64,000 nt of DNA from Nothopassalora personata (GCA_033816765.1 CM066292.1:4650001-4714000), one strand, 5' to 3'. Positions 9,689-20,779 are shown, counted from the first letter of the stretch. Program-made: numbers and translations. Notes: generated by a model not told the origin, from the sequence alone.

Positions 9689-10436
9689 TTTTAGCACAAG
9701 GACGGAGCAACAGTCGCTTCAAGTGAAAGCGCGAGGACCCGTTTCCCTATAGCATTTTACTTCTCTAGGAGGTCATAGCTTCAATATAGCCATCGAAAAT
9801 CGTGCGGAGAATCCATGCTGTGATCAGGTGAGGTAACGCTACGTCTGGGTAGTTCTAGAGCCGTGACCCAGGAGGTTAAAGGAATTCCTTTTATGCGATG
9901 ATGCCGAGGTGTCAGCGGGATGGGAGCAATTCGTCCGACAGTTTCGTTAGAACTGGGCCAGGGTGTTGGTTATTGGGTGCGGTCATTGTGATGGTTCGAT
10001 TGAGAAGGCGTAGTGTTTGTGGTGATGATCTGGGAGACGCATGACCGCGAGAAGCGATGCTGTAATCATCGGTAGCCAGGAATGAGATGATGATAATGCG
10101 GCCACGATGCGATGGTGTTGGCCGTGTGCTCTGCGCTTTTCTCAGGACCGACAGAAGAGGTGAAGTCCCAAACGGATGTGGAGTACCTGGTCTTCCGAGC
10201 ACAACCAGGCAGGGTCAAGGGTTGCGTGACAGGTCCGGGTAGCTCCGGGAAAGGCTGGAAAATCCCCCATATGATGATATGCATTGTGCTCGGAAGTGGC
10301 CGGGCGTGAATGTTCGTCACACATGCAGTACTGTAGTTCTATCGGATGCGACCGGTACTTCCGAAATCCGAGGTGTCTAATGTACGTACGTACACAGCGC
10401 TGGAGACCGCCTGGTGCTCACCGCGGAGAGCGCGAG
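9689..10436. other. Intergenic, promoter side of the transporter gene
   Basis: Only short ORFs with no domain or good splice signals. Contains an imperfect palindrome ACGTACGTACGT at about 10383-10393. Nothing else supported. Confidence 0.4.
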
Positions 10437-10727
10437 CTACCTTTCATCACTGACACGTTTACCTCCAGTCCTCCTCTGCCTTCCAAGAACCTCTTCCACC
10501 AAGTTATCGAGCTCCCTGAGCTCAGCGTCTCTATGCCCACCAGGAATTTCCAGCTTCTGATGCAGCAGATCGTACAAACACTGTACTTCGTGGCTGAGAC
10601 TTGCGGTCTGCGTGAGCAATCTTCGACATCTTTCATGAATAAGATCCAGGAACTGAAGTTCGTGGTCTAATAGTGGCGCAAGGGGGGATTCCGGCGAGTA
10701 AGAGCGGGAACGTTGGCTGTCGGACAT
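10437..10727 (-). CDS. Possible small helical protein, or last exon of a longer gene
   Basis: A 96-codon frame starting MSDSQRSRSYSPESP, with a middle part that looks like an amphipathic coiled coil (LLDHELQFLDLIHERC, SHEVQCLYDLLHQKL, ELRELDNLVEEVL). The frame is open upstream of the ATG for some distance. Two further minus-strand frames with charged helical content (10797-11159 and 11081-11311) lie just upstream. They could be exons of one spliced gene, but I could not find a convincing set of splice sites joining them. Confidence 0.35.
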   Translation of the reverse strand: MSDSQRSRSYSPESPLAPLLDHELQFLDLIHERCRRLLTQTASLSHEVQCLYDLLHQKLEIPGGHRDAELRELDNLVEEVLGRQRRTGGKRVSDER

Positions 10728-11288
10728 GTTGTAGGCTTGATAAAATCGGTATCTGACCGGAACAGTGTGGGAGTGAGGCCAGGAGCTGTGAGTGTGTTAA
10801 AGCAAACACGGCACTTGCGGTGATCCCGATGCAAGTGGTGCACGCTGCCGTCGGGAAAGGCAGGCTTGGAAAATCTGCTTTGCTTGAACAACTTCGCAAA
10901 TTCTACTAACTGCGCGAAGATGATTCTCTTCGTCAACGTGGCGGTGTTCCGGTGCATCATAGTAGACCGATTGCCCGGGTGGATCATCTCCTTGATGCTC
11001 ATGAGTGCATTTCGAGGTTTGTTGCAGAATTCTGTTAGTCGTTTGGGCCAGCAATCGTGCCAGCTTCTGCTCAAGACGCTCTACTGGTCGTACCTCATCG
11101 GACGTGTTACTGCTCTGCTCCTCGCTGGAATTTGCCCAGGTTGCAGCGTTCGAAGGCACTCGTGGATTTTGCGAAGATCCTTGTCGAATGCTTTACTTCG
11201 CCCATGCACTTCATTGATACAGCCTAGCATCTTTTCCATCATGGTTTCAAGTGCATGCAAGCGACCCGATCTTGCCTCATTCACGGGT
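10728..11288. other. Unresolved minus-strand region with helical ORFs
   Basis: Holds overlapping minus-strand frames at 10797-11159 (VRPVERLEQKLARLLAQTTN) and 11081-11311 (SGRLHALETMMEKMLGCINE). Both look like charged coiled-coil protein but overlap in different frames around 11081-11159. A real gene with an intron here is possible; a relic is equally so. Confidence 0.35.
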
Positions 11289-13415
11289 TCAGATGTCTCT
11301 ATCGCCAGCAACCTTCAGCAGCTCGTTGTGACATGCTTCGATCGCCGCCCTAGCTGCTGCCCATTCGGACTTGTCTTCTGTGCGAACGACGACTCTGCCG
11401 CCCTCGTTGACCGACTGCTTCAGTCTGCTTTCGAGGTCGGCGAGAACTCTCCTTGCATCCTCCCTGGCCGTTTCGGTAAATACTTCTCTATCGTGCGTCC
11501 AATTCTTCTGCAGCCTGCGTAGCGCCCACACAAGACCAAGCGCAGCGATCGCGCCTGCCTCATAGAGAGCAACCCCACCAGACGCTATCCACAACCAGGC
11601 AGCTAGAGCTCCCGATCCGCCGATCGTACTAAGCGAAGTAAGCATTAGAGCTTGTGCTTTGCGATGCATGGATGGTACCAGCCGATGCAGCATTTGCTGT
11701 CGTGTCAGATGAATCGTTTGTGGCCACGGCGGGTCAAACATTGCGTTCAGTCCGCTCTGCTCTTTGACACGTGCCAGCAACGGTGGCAGCTGCATCAGCT
11801 CTGCCACTGTTTCGATCTTTCCGGAGGGCAATTCTCCAGACTGCACTGCTTTGTACTCACCAATCTCGTCCTTCATGACCTTGTCGAGCAGACCGCTCTC
11901 TGCAGCTGGATCTGAGGCCGAGTCGCCTTTGAGCTCTTCTACTGTGGCCAAACCTGCTTCGACCATCCTTCCGCTGAGGAAAGCGAGATTCTGCTCTGCT
12001 TCGACTAACCAGCCACGGCGCAGAACATCACCGGCAGATATCGATACTTCGTCGATCCGCCAGAACAGACGCCACCAGGTCGTCCGGCGCCAAGTGGGCG
12101 ATAGTAGAGCCGCGCTGAAGTTCATCTGCAAGTCTCGATGAGCTCCTTCCGACCATGAGTTGATGGCAGACTGTATTGACTGCCGCTTCGCTTCTGGGAC
12201 GGCGAGCGCCGAGGATGCAGCTTCGGCTGATGCTTCCGAGCTGGAAACTGCGTTTTTGGCGCGCGACAATATCGACTCGAGCATGTCTGTTACAGCTGGT
12301 TTCATAGCATTTGCAGTCGTGCCAGGTGGGCGTGAGATCCAGTTCGATATGCTCTGGACGCGACTTGCCTGCCACTGCTGGCTGTAGATGGCGCCGTTCG
12401 CATTGCTGCTGCGGAAGAGAGCTAATGCTTGCTCGGCAAGCTCAATATCGATGGCACCCGCCTCCTGCATTTCGCCTATGCCACGGAGAGGAAGGCTCAA
12501 CGCCGCGTTGATGAGTTGTCCATCGACCAACGAAGCCGGCAGCCTGCCAAACTCTACAGCGCCGCTAACACCCTCGGCGACTATCAATGCTTGGTGGACG
12601 GGATATCGTACGAAGCCAACCCTGCTTCCAGCGCCGGGTATCGTGACCGGTGGAACGAGAATACTTTCTTCCAGCTCTTTTGCACCTTCTGCTGCGTCGG
12701 AGGATACATATCCGCTGGCATTCAGTCCTGAAACCAACATCTCGGCGTTCCATCTTCTCAGTCTAGGACTTGGGATCCTCATCTCTTGTACCACGGGTGA
12801 GCCGCCGAGCACTCCGGCTCCATTCTCTGTCTCGCCATGCTTGAACAAGATGCCTTTGCCCTCATCCTCGTGTAGTAGCCTCCTCTCCCAGTCTGCCTCA
12901 TCACCAAGCTCGTCTGCCAGTAATGCTCTTGCCAGCTTCCTTGCTGCACGTACTCCTTTCGCTCCGAGACCCAAGAATGCAAAGCGAATGACGGGATCAT
13001 GACTCTCCAAGCTTCTCAAGGCGAGCTGCAGTCGCGAGAGATCGACGTAGCTGCTAGCTTTATCTTGCAATAATAGCAATTTCTGGTGTAGTTCGCGGAA
13101 CTCGGGCGGTACTGTCGACGGAGCATTTACTGCTGTGCGTGATGCGAGCCCATCGCCGCTGCTGGCGAATTCCCGTGCAAAGATATTTCCAATACGGCTT
13201 TGCGGCTTTAGACCAGCTTTGTGTGCGTGTATTCCCTTCTGGAACGTGATCTGACGCGTTGCAAAGCTCCGGCTACTTTGTCGTGCATTTCGTGCCGCAC
13301 CGTTCGTCCTCGGCCGTGTCGTGCGCACTTCCAGCCAGGCGCATGATGGACAGACATAATGCTCTGCTTGAAGCCATCTCAGGCTACGACTGCTCACGCC
13401 CGTACGAGGAGGCAT
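11289..13415 (-). CDS. Mitochondrial inner-membrane protein, Mmc1-like (fungal)
   Basis: A 708-residue uninterrupted frame. The N-terminus (MPPRTGVSSRSLRWL, with Arg/Ser-rich sequence to about residue 60 and no acids) looks like a mitochondrial presequence. A conserved-looking central region contains RFAFLGLGAKGVRAARKLAR (around residue 145), which has a Rossmann or P-loop-like glycine turn. Two hydrophobic segments form a hairpin near residues 598-645 (LTSLSTIGGSGALAAWLWIA; EAGAIAALGLVWALRRLQ), followed by a charged helical C-terminus. The arrangement fits the fungal-specific mitochondrial protein I know as Mmc1, associated with the inner membrane. That assignment rests on recollection of family features, not on a search. 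The strong single frame makes the gene itself secure. Confidence 0.82.
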   Translation of the reverse strand: MPPRTGVSSRSLRWLQAEHYVCPSCAWLEVRTTRPRTNGAARNARQSSRSFATRQITFQKGIHAHKAGLKPQSRIGNIFAREFASSGDGLASRTAVNAPSTVPPEFRELHQKLLLLQDKASSYVDLSRLQLALRSLESHDPVIRFAFLGLGAKGVRAARKLARALLADELGDEADWERRLLHEDEGKGILFKHGETENGAGVLGGSPVVQEMRIPSPRLRRWNAEMLVSGLNASGYVSSDAAEGAKELEESILVPPVTIPGAGSRVGFVRYPVHQALIVAEGVSGAVEFGRLPASLVDGQLINAALSLPLRGIGEMQEAGAIDIELAEQALALFRSSNANGAIYSQQWQASRVQSISNWISRPPGTTANAMKPAVTDMLESILSRAKNAVSSSEASAEAASSALAVPEAKRQSIQSAINSWSEGAHRDLQMNFSAALLSPTWRRTTWWRLFWRIDEVSISAGDVLRRGWLVEAEQNLAFLSGRMVEAGLATVEELKGDSASDPAAESGLLDKVMKDEIGEYKAVQSGELPSGKIETVAELMQLPPLLARVKEQSGLNAMFDPPWPQTIHLTRQQMLHRLVPSMHRKAQALMLTSLSTIGGSGALAAWLWIASGGVALYEAGAIAALGLVWALRRLQKNWTHDREVFTETAREDARRVLADLESRLKQSVNEGGRVVVRTEDKSEWAAARAAIEACHNELLKVAGDRDI

Positions 13416-13551
13416 TGAGAGTTGGAGAGGGAAGTGCTTCCAAACAGAACATCACAAGCTTCAACACCCGAGTTCCGTTCGGGCCAAGTTCGCCCATCGT
13501 TCCTCCTTCGACATTATCCTTCATTCCAACTACAGTATTAAACATACATGT

Positions 13552-14319
13552 ATGTGCAACAGATCAGCGTCATTCAAGTCGTGCATGGCGACCTGCAGCA
13601 AGATGACCACCACAAAAGACATCCTCTCCCGACCTTGCCACCCACAAGACTCCTGCCTCCTCTTCACCCGCCTCCCAGCAGAACTCAGAACGTCCATCTA
13701 CGAATGCATCCTCACAGTAAAACCCGACGACGACTACCAATGCATCCGTCTCATGCGCCATCTCTCAGACGAACAAGCCCCTCCGTCAGTTCTCACCCTC
13801 CTTGAGACCTGCAGACTAATCCACAATGAAGCTCTCGGCATCTTCTACGAACAGAACCGCCTCAGACTCTCCTTCCGAACTTCCCTAGCAGCAGGCCTTG
13901 CACCGACGAATCCATTCCCCTACCTTTCCCCAACTCGGCTTGTCCATATCCAGGATCTGGTCGTGCGCGTGGCGAGTTTTGGATCTATTGTGCAAGTCTG
14001 TAGATTGCTGGCTAGGGATGTGCCAGGGTTAGAGGGTTTGAGGATTGTGTTGAGGGATGTTTATGACCATTATAACGATGGACAGGAGCGGGATGTGAGA
14101 ATGTTGCAGGAGTTTATAGAGCATTGTGAGTCGTTTAAGGTGGGTTTCGAGAAGCTGAGGGCGAGGTTGAGAGAGTTTCATTTGATCTGGGAGGATTCTT
14201 TGGAGTTGGAGTATTTAGAGGCGAGGGGGTGGAGGGAGTATGGTGAGGAGTTGAGTCGGGATATGGGGGCGAAGATTTTTCTGTATCGACGTGGTCCGGT
14301 TAGGACTGCTGCGACTTGA
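13552..14319 (+). CDS. 2EXR/F-box-like fungal hypothetical protein
   Basis: A 255-residue frame. Residues ~35-50 read FTRLPAELRTSIYECIL, the pattern of the F-box-like 2EXR domain common in Dothideomycete and Sordariomycete hypothetical proteins. It is followed by the typical LETCRLIHNEALGIFYEQN block. The rest is alpha-helical with Leu spacing (VQVCRLLARDVPGLEGLRIV). In-frame ATGs at 13588 and 13606 are alternative starts; the F-box-like domain lies downstream of all of them. The exact role is unknown; F-box proteins usually select substrates for SCF ubiquitin ligases. The 5' half is C-rich and the 3' half G-rich. Confidence 0.8.
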   Translation: MCNRSASFKSCMATCSKMTTTKDILSRPCHPQDSCLLFTRLPAELRTSIYECILTVKPDDDYQCIRLMRHLSDEQAPPSVLTLLETCRLIHNEALGIFYEQNRLRLSFRTSLAAGLAPTNPFPYLSPTRLVHIQDLVVRVASFGSIVQVCRLLARDVPGLEGLRIVLRDVYDHYNDGQERDVRMLQEFIEHCESFKVGFEKLRARLREFHLIWEDSLELEYLEARGWREYGEELSRDMGAKIFLYRRGPVRTAAT

Positions 14320-15086
14320 TGCTCAAGCGGAACAGAGCAAAGCAGCCCTTCAACGAAAATCTCGAGATGCTATCTCATCAGCTAAGCAAGACTACAAGCC
14401 GTCGGATCGCTTCTCTTCACTCTTTTGCATCATGCATAGAACGAGAACACGGCGCAAGCGATGCACTGGTGTCAAAGAACAGCAAACATTCCCTCTGTTG
14501 GTCTGTTCCATATATTGCAAGTAGCCCTCACGACGTGATTCGCCGCCTTATCGAAGCTACATATCATCATGTCGTCGGCCAATAGCACATAGAAAGGATA
14601 TGCCTTTGTGGTTAGTTGGACTGATGTGCGACCAGCGTGTACAACCATCGTCCGTGGTATGTTCGCAGCCCTCGCAAGGTGGAGTTCTTTTTTTAGGGCA
14701 AAGAAAGGGTCATTCCGGGTGTCAAAGCAGAGAATATGTAAAAGCTCTAATCAGGCTGGATTAGGGGTCAGACCAATATGCAATCGCAAACGCTCTCGCC
14801 TCGCTGCTTCACTCCCCGTGCGCTCGGCGTCTAACTGTGTCAAGAAGTCGTTCATTTGCGTCACTGGGGGAAAAATCAATAGAGTCTTCCTGCTACGCTC
14901 GATCTATGACTTACACGACAACGTTCCATCTCCTTTGCCGTCTCTGGGAACTTATCCAACGGCTTGCCCGTCTTCAGTGACACTAGAGGCGTCAACTTCC
15001 CGTCGTTACTCGTGACTTTGCTATTAGCTACACGAGCGACACTGTTTATATTGCTGTATCGGGTCAGTTAACAAATTGATGCTTAT
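14320..15086. other. Intergenic, no gene recognised
   Basis: Three plus-strand ORFs of 77-135 codons occur but none has a domain, a good start context or coding-like composition. No repeat or RNA gene seen. Confidence 0.4.
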
Positions 15087-15278
15087 TCATAGAGAGCTTG
15101 CATACACTGCCTTTAACTTCGTCTCCAACTTCTCAATCGCCTTGGCCGTATTATCCTTGGCCGTAGCAGATGCATCATCTCCTGCAGACGGCTCTGTCTT
15201 CTTCGCCACAGGACTTGATTTGTGCACTATAGGCTTGTTTGCTGCGGCCGCTGGAGGAGTCTTGGTTGGAGTGGACAT
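15087..15278 (-). CDS. Small Ala/Lys/Pro-rich hypothetical protein
   Basis: A 63-residue frame from the ATG at 15278 (MSTPTKTPPAAAANKPIVHK). It has a disordered Pro/Ala/Lys-rich first half and an amphipathic helix at the end (KAIEKLETKLKAVYASSL). The frame is open upstream, but that part lacks coding character. Composition resembles small nuclear or histone-tail-like proteins. I do not recognise a family; existence is moderately supported by the clean start and composition. Confidence 0.45.
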   Translation of the reverse strand: MSTPTKTPPAAAANKPIVHKSSPVAKKTEPSAGDDASATAKDNTAKAIEKLETKLKAVYASSL

Positions 15279-16227
15279 CGTTGGTTGATTTAAGCTTGAA
15301 TGGAGCAAAGTTAAGTAGTGTGAACGATGATCGGCATGTGCAGAAGGACAGAACCAGCTCCCCATCTTACACTCCATGTTCATTCTTAATGCGCATTCTG
15401 TGTCGTCATTGTATGGAGTGAGCGAAAGCGCAACCGAGTGGACCCTTGGAAGTGTTGCAGGGATACAACCCGTGTCTAATGCGGAAAGCAATCGTGCTCG
15501 TGGTCACATTATCGAGCAGTAGGCAAGCAAAGTCCAAGATAGAGCCATCGAATAGCACGGTATTGCTAGTTCGGACAGGGTGAGAGCCCCTCGTGCATTG
15601 CGACAACACCTGCCTCTAGTGGTAGAAACCTCTAGCTAAGAGCTCTACGACGAACCAATCTCTAGACATCCCGAGCTTAGCGTTCACTATCTCTAGATAT
15701 AAGTTGTTACAAATATGGTCTGTCTGGATTCTTCCCTCCCGTCAGACGACCAACTTCCTAAACCGGACCGTCGACTTTCTGGAAGCGAACTAGAGTTGGT
15801 GTTCTATGGACATTCCCGCGTACGGAGACCTATCCCTCCACCTACAAACCGGACATTAGTAGCTGTATCTGATATGCCATAGTAAAGGCACACGTATTCT
15901 TGTCTCTGTTCGACCTCGACGAATGCTGCACTGCAAAAGTGTCTCGCCGGAAGGTCGCTCCAAGAGTTTGGCTGTGCTTCACGCACCTCGGGGCACTATG
16001 ATCGTTCAGAGGCTGGCTGGATCTTTCGACGATAGAAAGGCGATGAAGAAACCTTAAGTCGGTCCCTAATTGTAGTGCTTCAGCTATGTTTGTAATGGTG
16101 AAAAAGGGCAAAAGATCAGGGCTCGGCCGGGTCGGCTACTAACGGCGGTCGGCTTCACCATTCACTTCGGGACGCACGGGCTTTGAACTAGACAAAAACT
16201 TTTCTTCCAGAACCCGAGATTGCAAAA
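15279..16227. other. Intergenic, no gene recognised
   Basis: Short ORFs only. The sequence directly next to 16228 supplies the T-run terminator of the 5S gene (AAAAA on the plus strand, 16224-16228). Confidence 0.45.
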
Positions 16228-16346
16228 ACATACAACACAGGGGATTCCCGTACGGTCACCCATTACAGTACTAGTCCTGCGATTCCGTGCTTGAGTACGG
16301 CAGAGCGAACGGGATGCCCTATTTTCACGAATCTATGGTCGTATGT
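16228..16346 (-). rRNA. 5S ribosomal RNA
   Basis: 119 nt on the minus strand starting ACATACGACC and ending GTTGTATGT; the ends pair as helix I (9 bp with one G-U). Fungal 5S landmarks are in order: AGGGCATCCCGTTCG, the CTAGTACTG/GGGTGACC region containing the internal control box, and GGGAATCCC. A T run follows the 3' end as Pol III terminator. Some positions differ from common ascomycete 5S sequences (for example CATAGATTCGTGAAAATAGGG at the start of loop B), so it could be a minor variant or a decaying copy. Dispersed single 5S genes are normal in filamentous ascomycetes. Confidence 0.88.
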
Positions 16347-16915
16347 ACTTGCCATCCAAAGTTTTCAATATATAGAGCCTCAGAATTGTACCCAACGAAC
16401 ACACATTAGCCCCAGGATATGAATAGATCAACCTGCCGCATCGACTTCTAAGCAATCTTTGAGGCAAGTTGACCTGCTTCGATGCCTAAGGAAATCCATG
16501 TTGCCTAAGACCCCATCCCAACGGCTGATTCGGCTTACAAGATAAGGCGATGTTCAACAGACGATTTCGTAGGGTCTCGTACGTGGGGTGGCCTCTTTTC
16601 TCCGGACCAGAGCACGATGGAAAGCGCAGCGCGAGCTAACGTACGACCCACTGTAGTTTGTGAGATCTATGGTTCAGTAGAACAGAGGGATAATCCCTCG
16701 GGCGAGTTGCTCGGTGCGCCTAAGAGTGTGTCCGAACACTTCGTCACATGGCTATAATGTTCAATCGAGGTTTAGAGGAGTGAACCTTCGGCAAGATAGT
16801 TGCTGAGATAGAGTATTATACCTTCGTGATAGCAACATTACAACTGCTTCATCATTATACGTTCTTTAAGCTCCATAAGCGGCGACCGTTGGCATGTACA
16901 TCTCATGCCAGAACT
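16347..16915. other. Intergenic, no gene recognised
   Basis: Region between the 5S gene start and the 3' end of the secreted-protein gene. No ORF of note, no tRNA fold that I could close, no repeat. Confidence 0.4.
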
Positions 16916-18294
16916 CTACTGAACGATCCTCTTCGCTGCCGTGAGTTCGTCCTTTGCAGCACCTGGCGTGCGGGTTAGGTCACCAACGTCTGGAATCACC
17001 ACCGGTGCCTCGGCAGCATCGACAACGAGAGGCAGGAAGGGGATGCAAGTGGCATCGGATGAAGTCTCGTCACTCATTCCGGAGCCAATGTAGTAAGTAT
17101 TGTCAACACCACACAGGTATGGGACTTCCTGAGGAAAGCCGGAGCCGCTGCAAGTAAGACCGCAAGTGCCATCTTCGTTGGCGGCGATAGTGCAGTCCAA
17201 CTGCTTTGCCTTGTCAGCGTCAAAGCCGTAGGTGATCAGCAGAGGATCGTCGTTACTACCGAGTCCATCGAGGGTCTCGCCCTGGGTGAAGAAGGCGGTA
17301 GTCTCGGCCGTGCCCAGGCCCTCAGCGATTGAAAGGGCGTTGCTGTCGCCCAAGCTGAAGATGGTGCCAAGATCCGCGGATAGTTGTGAGAAGTCGATGG
17401 GCATCTCGTTCATAAGGGCTCCACCCTCGGTGAGTGTATTGACAACCGCGTAGAGACCGTTTGGTGCGACTGGACCAGGAAGACCGACACCGAGGTCAAC
17501 CTGAGCATTGCTGCTGATGATGTTGAACTTGGTCGGAATGGCGATCGGGCCTTCGGTGACTGTAGTTGGGTCGAGAGTCTCGATGTATAAGCTTGTGGTT
17601 GTCTCGGTCTTGGTCGTCCTGCCCTTCCCGATCGTGGTCGTGCTAGTGAAGGTGGGAGCAGTGGTGATCTCCTTGCATTTCTATGTACTGTTAGCTACAT
17701 CGTCGAAAAGCAGGTAGTAAAAGCACGAACCTTGACAGTGCTCGTCTGAGTGATGGTAGCGGTCTTCTTGACGGTTGTCACCGAAGGCCTAATAGACAGG
17801 CACTTGCATGCCTTGGTCACATCGCCGCGCTCTTTGTAAGAATTTAAGCATGCTGGCTTGGTTGGCTTCGCTGGCTGGCCGTATGGCTGACCGTAGCCGT
17901 AGTTCTGCCTCTTACCAAGGGGATTCAAGTCTGGGATCTCAACATCAAGGAGAACAGATGATGACTTGCAGGTCGGTGCTACGGTCACGGTCCGTTGGGT
18001 CGTTGTAGAGCTGGTTGTAGTGACGGTAGTCTTCTCTGTCTTTGGGAGAGTAACAGTGCTAGTGATTGTAGTATGCTTGCCGGGAACCTTCTTGGTGCTG
18101 GTGTATTTTGTAACAACTGAGGTTGACGTGGAAGTCGTGGTAGCAGTGACGGTCTTCCCAGCGGGTACGCCTAGGTACGAGCTGCAGTATGGTTTGGCCT
18201 TTTCTGCGCATTCGTTGTCCGGACATTTGGCGCCATATGAGTGAGCGCCAACGACGACGACGGCCAAGGTGGCCAGGGTGGAGATTTGAACCAT
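16916..18294 (-). CDS. Secreted Thr/Ser-rich protein (two exons)
   Basis: Exons 18294-17731 and 17680-16916 with a 50-bp phase-0 GT-AG intron; about 442 residues. Residues 1-20 (MVQISTLATLAVVVVGAHSY) form a signal peptide. Three Cys pairs follow early (CPDNEC, PYCSSYL), then a long Thr/Ser-rich, probably O-glycosylated stretch with TVTxT-type repeats. A dibasic GKRQNYGYGQPYGQP segment (~residue 130) looks like a Kex2 processing site. After another Thr-rich block the C-terminal ~200 residues look folded and include a Cys-rich stretch (DGTCGLTCSGSGFPQEVPYL). No GPI signal is visible. The product is likely exported to the cell wall or medium. Family not recognised. Confidence 0.85.
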
Positions 18295-18591
18295 TCTTGT
18301 TGAAACGAGTGTGGGTGTCTGACAAGACGGTGGTAGCGAATGTGAGTAAGAACGGTTGCTCCTGTGTGCTTTGCCTGGCTATTGATCGAGTTATCAGAGG
18401 TTGCACCGTCTATATAGTAAGCGAAGCAACCTTCCTAGGCAATATTGTGCTTGACATGTGCCGGGCCAAAATGGACACATGTGACTAGTCTGCAGCGGAA
18501 TGGGCGTCTTCAGCCAGCCTCGAGGGGATGGGAACGGTCTGCAACCGTTGCCAGGTCGCATAGATGGAGTAGCGTTGCCTTGGCAAAGGTA
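18295..18591. other. Promoter side of the secreted-protein gene
   Basis: 5' flank of the minus-strand gene. TATATAGTA at about 18411-18419 is a TATA-like element about 115 bp upstream of the ATG. No other feature. Confidence 0.4.
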
Positions 18592-18913
18592 ATTCGTTCA
18601 CGATGGAGGCAGCTTCGTCGCATATCGCCTTGCATGCCGAGGTCCACGATATCTCAAGAGGAACGTCTCCTTGGAATTCGCCAATGCCTTGCTAGACCGA
18701 TTGTCCGAACGCGAGGAGTATTTGAAGGTAGATCCACTCTTCAACGGACGAGAGATCGGACAGATCAACAGTCGAATGAGGGTTATGGCGTCCATGAAGC
18801 TAGCCAGATCGGTCGTCTACTGGGCTAGGCAAGTAGCCATGCCCACTCCCCTGTACCTCCTTGCCAGAATTGAGCCGATCTCCCACCAAAAACAGCCGTC
18901 TTGGCGGGATTAG
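18592..18913 (+). pseudogene. Open fragment of unknown protein, probably a relic
   Basis: A 107-codon open stretch without an initiating ATG at its beginning. It reads VHDGGSFVAYRLACRG, then LEFANALLDRLSEREEYLKV and MRVMASMKLARSVVYWARQV. It has coding-like composition but no recognised family and no clear splice partners. It sits in an area where the neighbouring transporter is broken, so I treat it as a gene remnant; it could instead be an exon. Confidence 0.3.
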
Positions 18914-19154
18914 GTACGTACCGTAAAGCCTTTTCACCACGACCTCCAAACTCACCTGATGGCTCCGCGAAAGCGCAAGGCTGCAACACCGGTTGACCGG
19001 TTGCTGGGCCATCTCAACGACCTGCGCGTACCCAATAAGTCTAGCCAACGGACTCTTGATATTGCTGCTGCTGTTGCTGAAGCCCGGGCCGATATGGTGG
19101 GCGTGGCTTTTTTCCTTGGGCAATAAAGGAGCGGTGATCTGGCTGTGACTAGCC

Positions 19155-19797
19155 GTGTCATTCCCTATCAGCAATGCATTCCTCAAGTGGGCATGGCTGT
19201 ACTTCATCGATGCGACAGTTTCGTACTCATTCAGTCTGTTCCTGCCCATCATCCTGGAAAATGGCCTCGGATATTCCACTGCTTTGGCTCAGATCTTGAG
19301 CTTCCCACCATATACTGTGGCAGCACCTTGGATGTTCATCGCCGTCTGGGTGGGCGATCGATGTCGCAAACGCGGTGCCCTTATTATCTCTAACGGCACT
19401 GTAGCTCTAGTCGGACTCTGCCTCACAGGCTTCACTACTTCCAGCCCGAATGCGCGCCATAAGGAGGGTGCTTTCTGGGTGTCGCTGGCGGTAACAGCAC
19501 TGTTCCAACCATTCTCACCTACATGCACAAAACAAGATTGTTGGGCAACGAAATGCTCTGTGGCCAGCGCTGTCTTGGTAGGAGCGAGTGGTATTTCCGG
19601 AATCATTCCAGCCAACATCTTCCGACAGCAGCATGCATCAGGATAAAAGCCAGCAATCATTACGGTGACCGTACTCAATGAGCTGAGTGTCTTGCATGTC
19701 GTCAAGAATTTCTATGTGTACGCGCGGATGAATCGAAGAGCCGACCGCGGAGAACTTTTCATCGCGAGGCAACAAGGCATTCGACTGACACTTTAGA
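19155..19797 (+). pseudogene. Decayed MFS transporter (allantoate permease-like) remnant
   Basis: The frame 19155-19646 reads as the C-terminal half of a Dal5-type anion:cation symporter: LFLPIILENGLGYSTALAQI, LSFPPYTVAAPWMF, VGDRCRKRGALIISNG, and later the GISGIIPANIFRQQHA block. The frame stops at TAA (19644-19646). Family sequence resumes directly afterwards (ITVTVLNELSVLHVVKNFYV, then ARMNRRADRGELFI) up to a TAG near 19797. The N-terminal six helices are missing or unrecognisable upstream. Premature stop plus missing half mark it as a pseudogene. Confidence 0.7.
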
Positions 19798-20779
19798 AGC
19801 GCTGAGGCCCGTAACCCGCTCCTTGGAAGGATGCACTGCTATCCTGCACGACACACTCATGTACAACAGGCAGCGCCCATCGCTCGCAATTGCAGCATTC
19901 TCCATCATTTAGCCAAGGTACTCGACAGTGCTTTGTTTGCCTAAGATACCGCTAGCGAGACGACAGGAATGATGTTGGACATAGCGACATCGCTGCAGGT
20001 TGGTCTTCTGATCAGACGGACCTTGGTAATATATGCTGACTATCAACACGGTCGGCACTGGCGTTAGGAAGGTTACCGTCTAACTATACCCTCGCCTTCG
20101 ACTACTGGATCCTCTCGACGTCCCTGCTATGGGCTACGTCTTGGGATGCTCCAACCGCTACTCACAGATGGCGTACTACTGCGTATGCATGCTTGGCTTA
20201 CGCGGTCCTGGAACCAGTCTGACACTGTTTTGATGATATCGGTGTCGGACGTGTTCATGTGGTTGCTCTTCATGGGTTATTATTTGCACATAGCAGCAGG
20301 ACCTTTGGGCTGTAGCCTGTATAGCTCTGCTGATTGAAGCCGTCTTGAAGAAGAAAGCGACAAAGGCGTCGGTGTGAGAGATGAGCAATACACAGGCGGG
20401 TACGACGATGAGGAGAAACACGATATCCGAACGGACGACAATGCTCGGACCACACCTGATGTCGAAGCTGGGATGTCCCTGGCAAGTCAACCTACACGGA
20501 ACCTCAACCAGAACGACTTCAAGCAGTGTTCCACCCATAGCATGCCTTGGTCTTTCGGTCGACACTGTTACTCCCTACGTGAACGGCCGCAGCTAGCAAC
20601 GCAGGTCACTTCTTCGCCAGATTTTTGTCCTCCGAGGACTCCATTGAGTGCCTGAAAGGCTCCAAGTTTGGGTAGTGCATGATCGCTGGACCCTGCATGT
20701 TCTGTTTGCTGTTCTCCAAGTAGAGAAATCGATGAATGTTCGAACTACAGTAATGAGCCCGACATTAGATATTCGGTAG
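19798..20779. other. Degraded region, no gene recognised
   Basis: Frames are broken by stops; fragments such as LGCSNRYSQMAYYCVCMLG have coding flavour but match nothing I know. The region ends where the duplicated unit begins at 20780. Confidence 0.4.

Noticed and set aside
10866..11522. 218-codon plus-strand ORF
   Set aside because: Runs antisense into the strong 708-residue minus-strand gene; no domain, composition typical of an antisense shadow.
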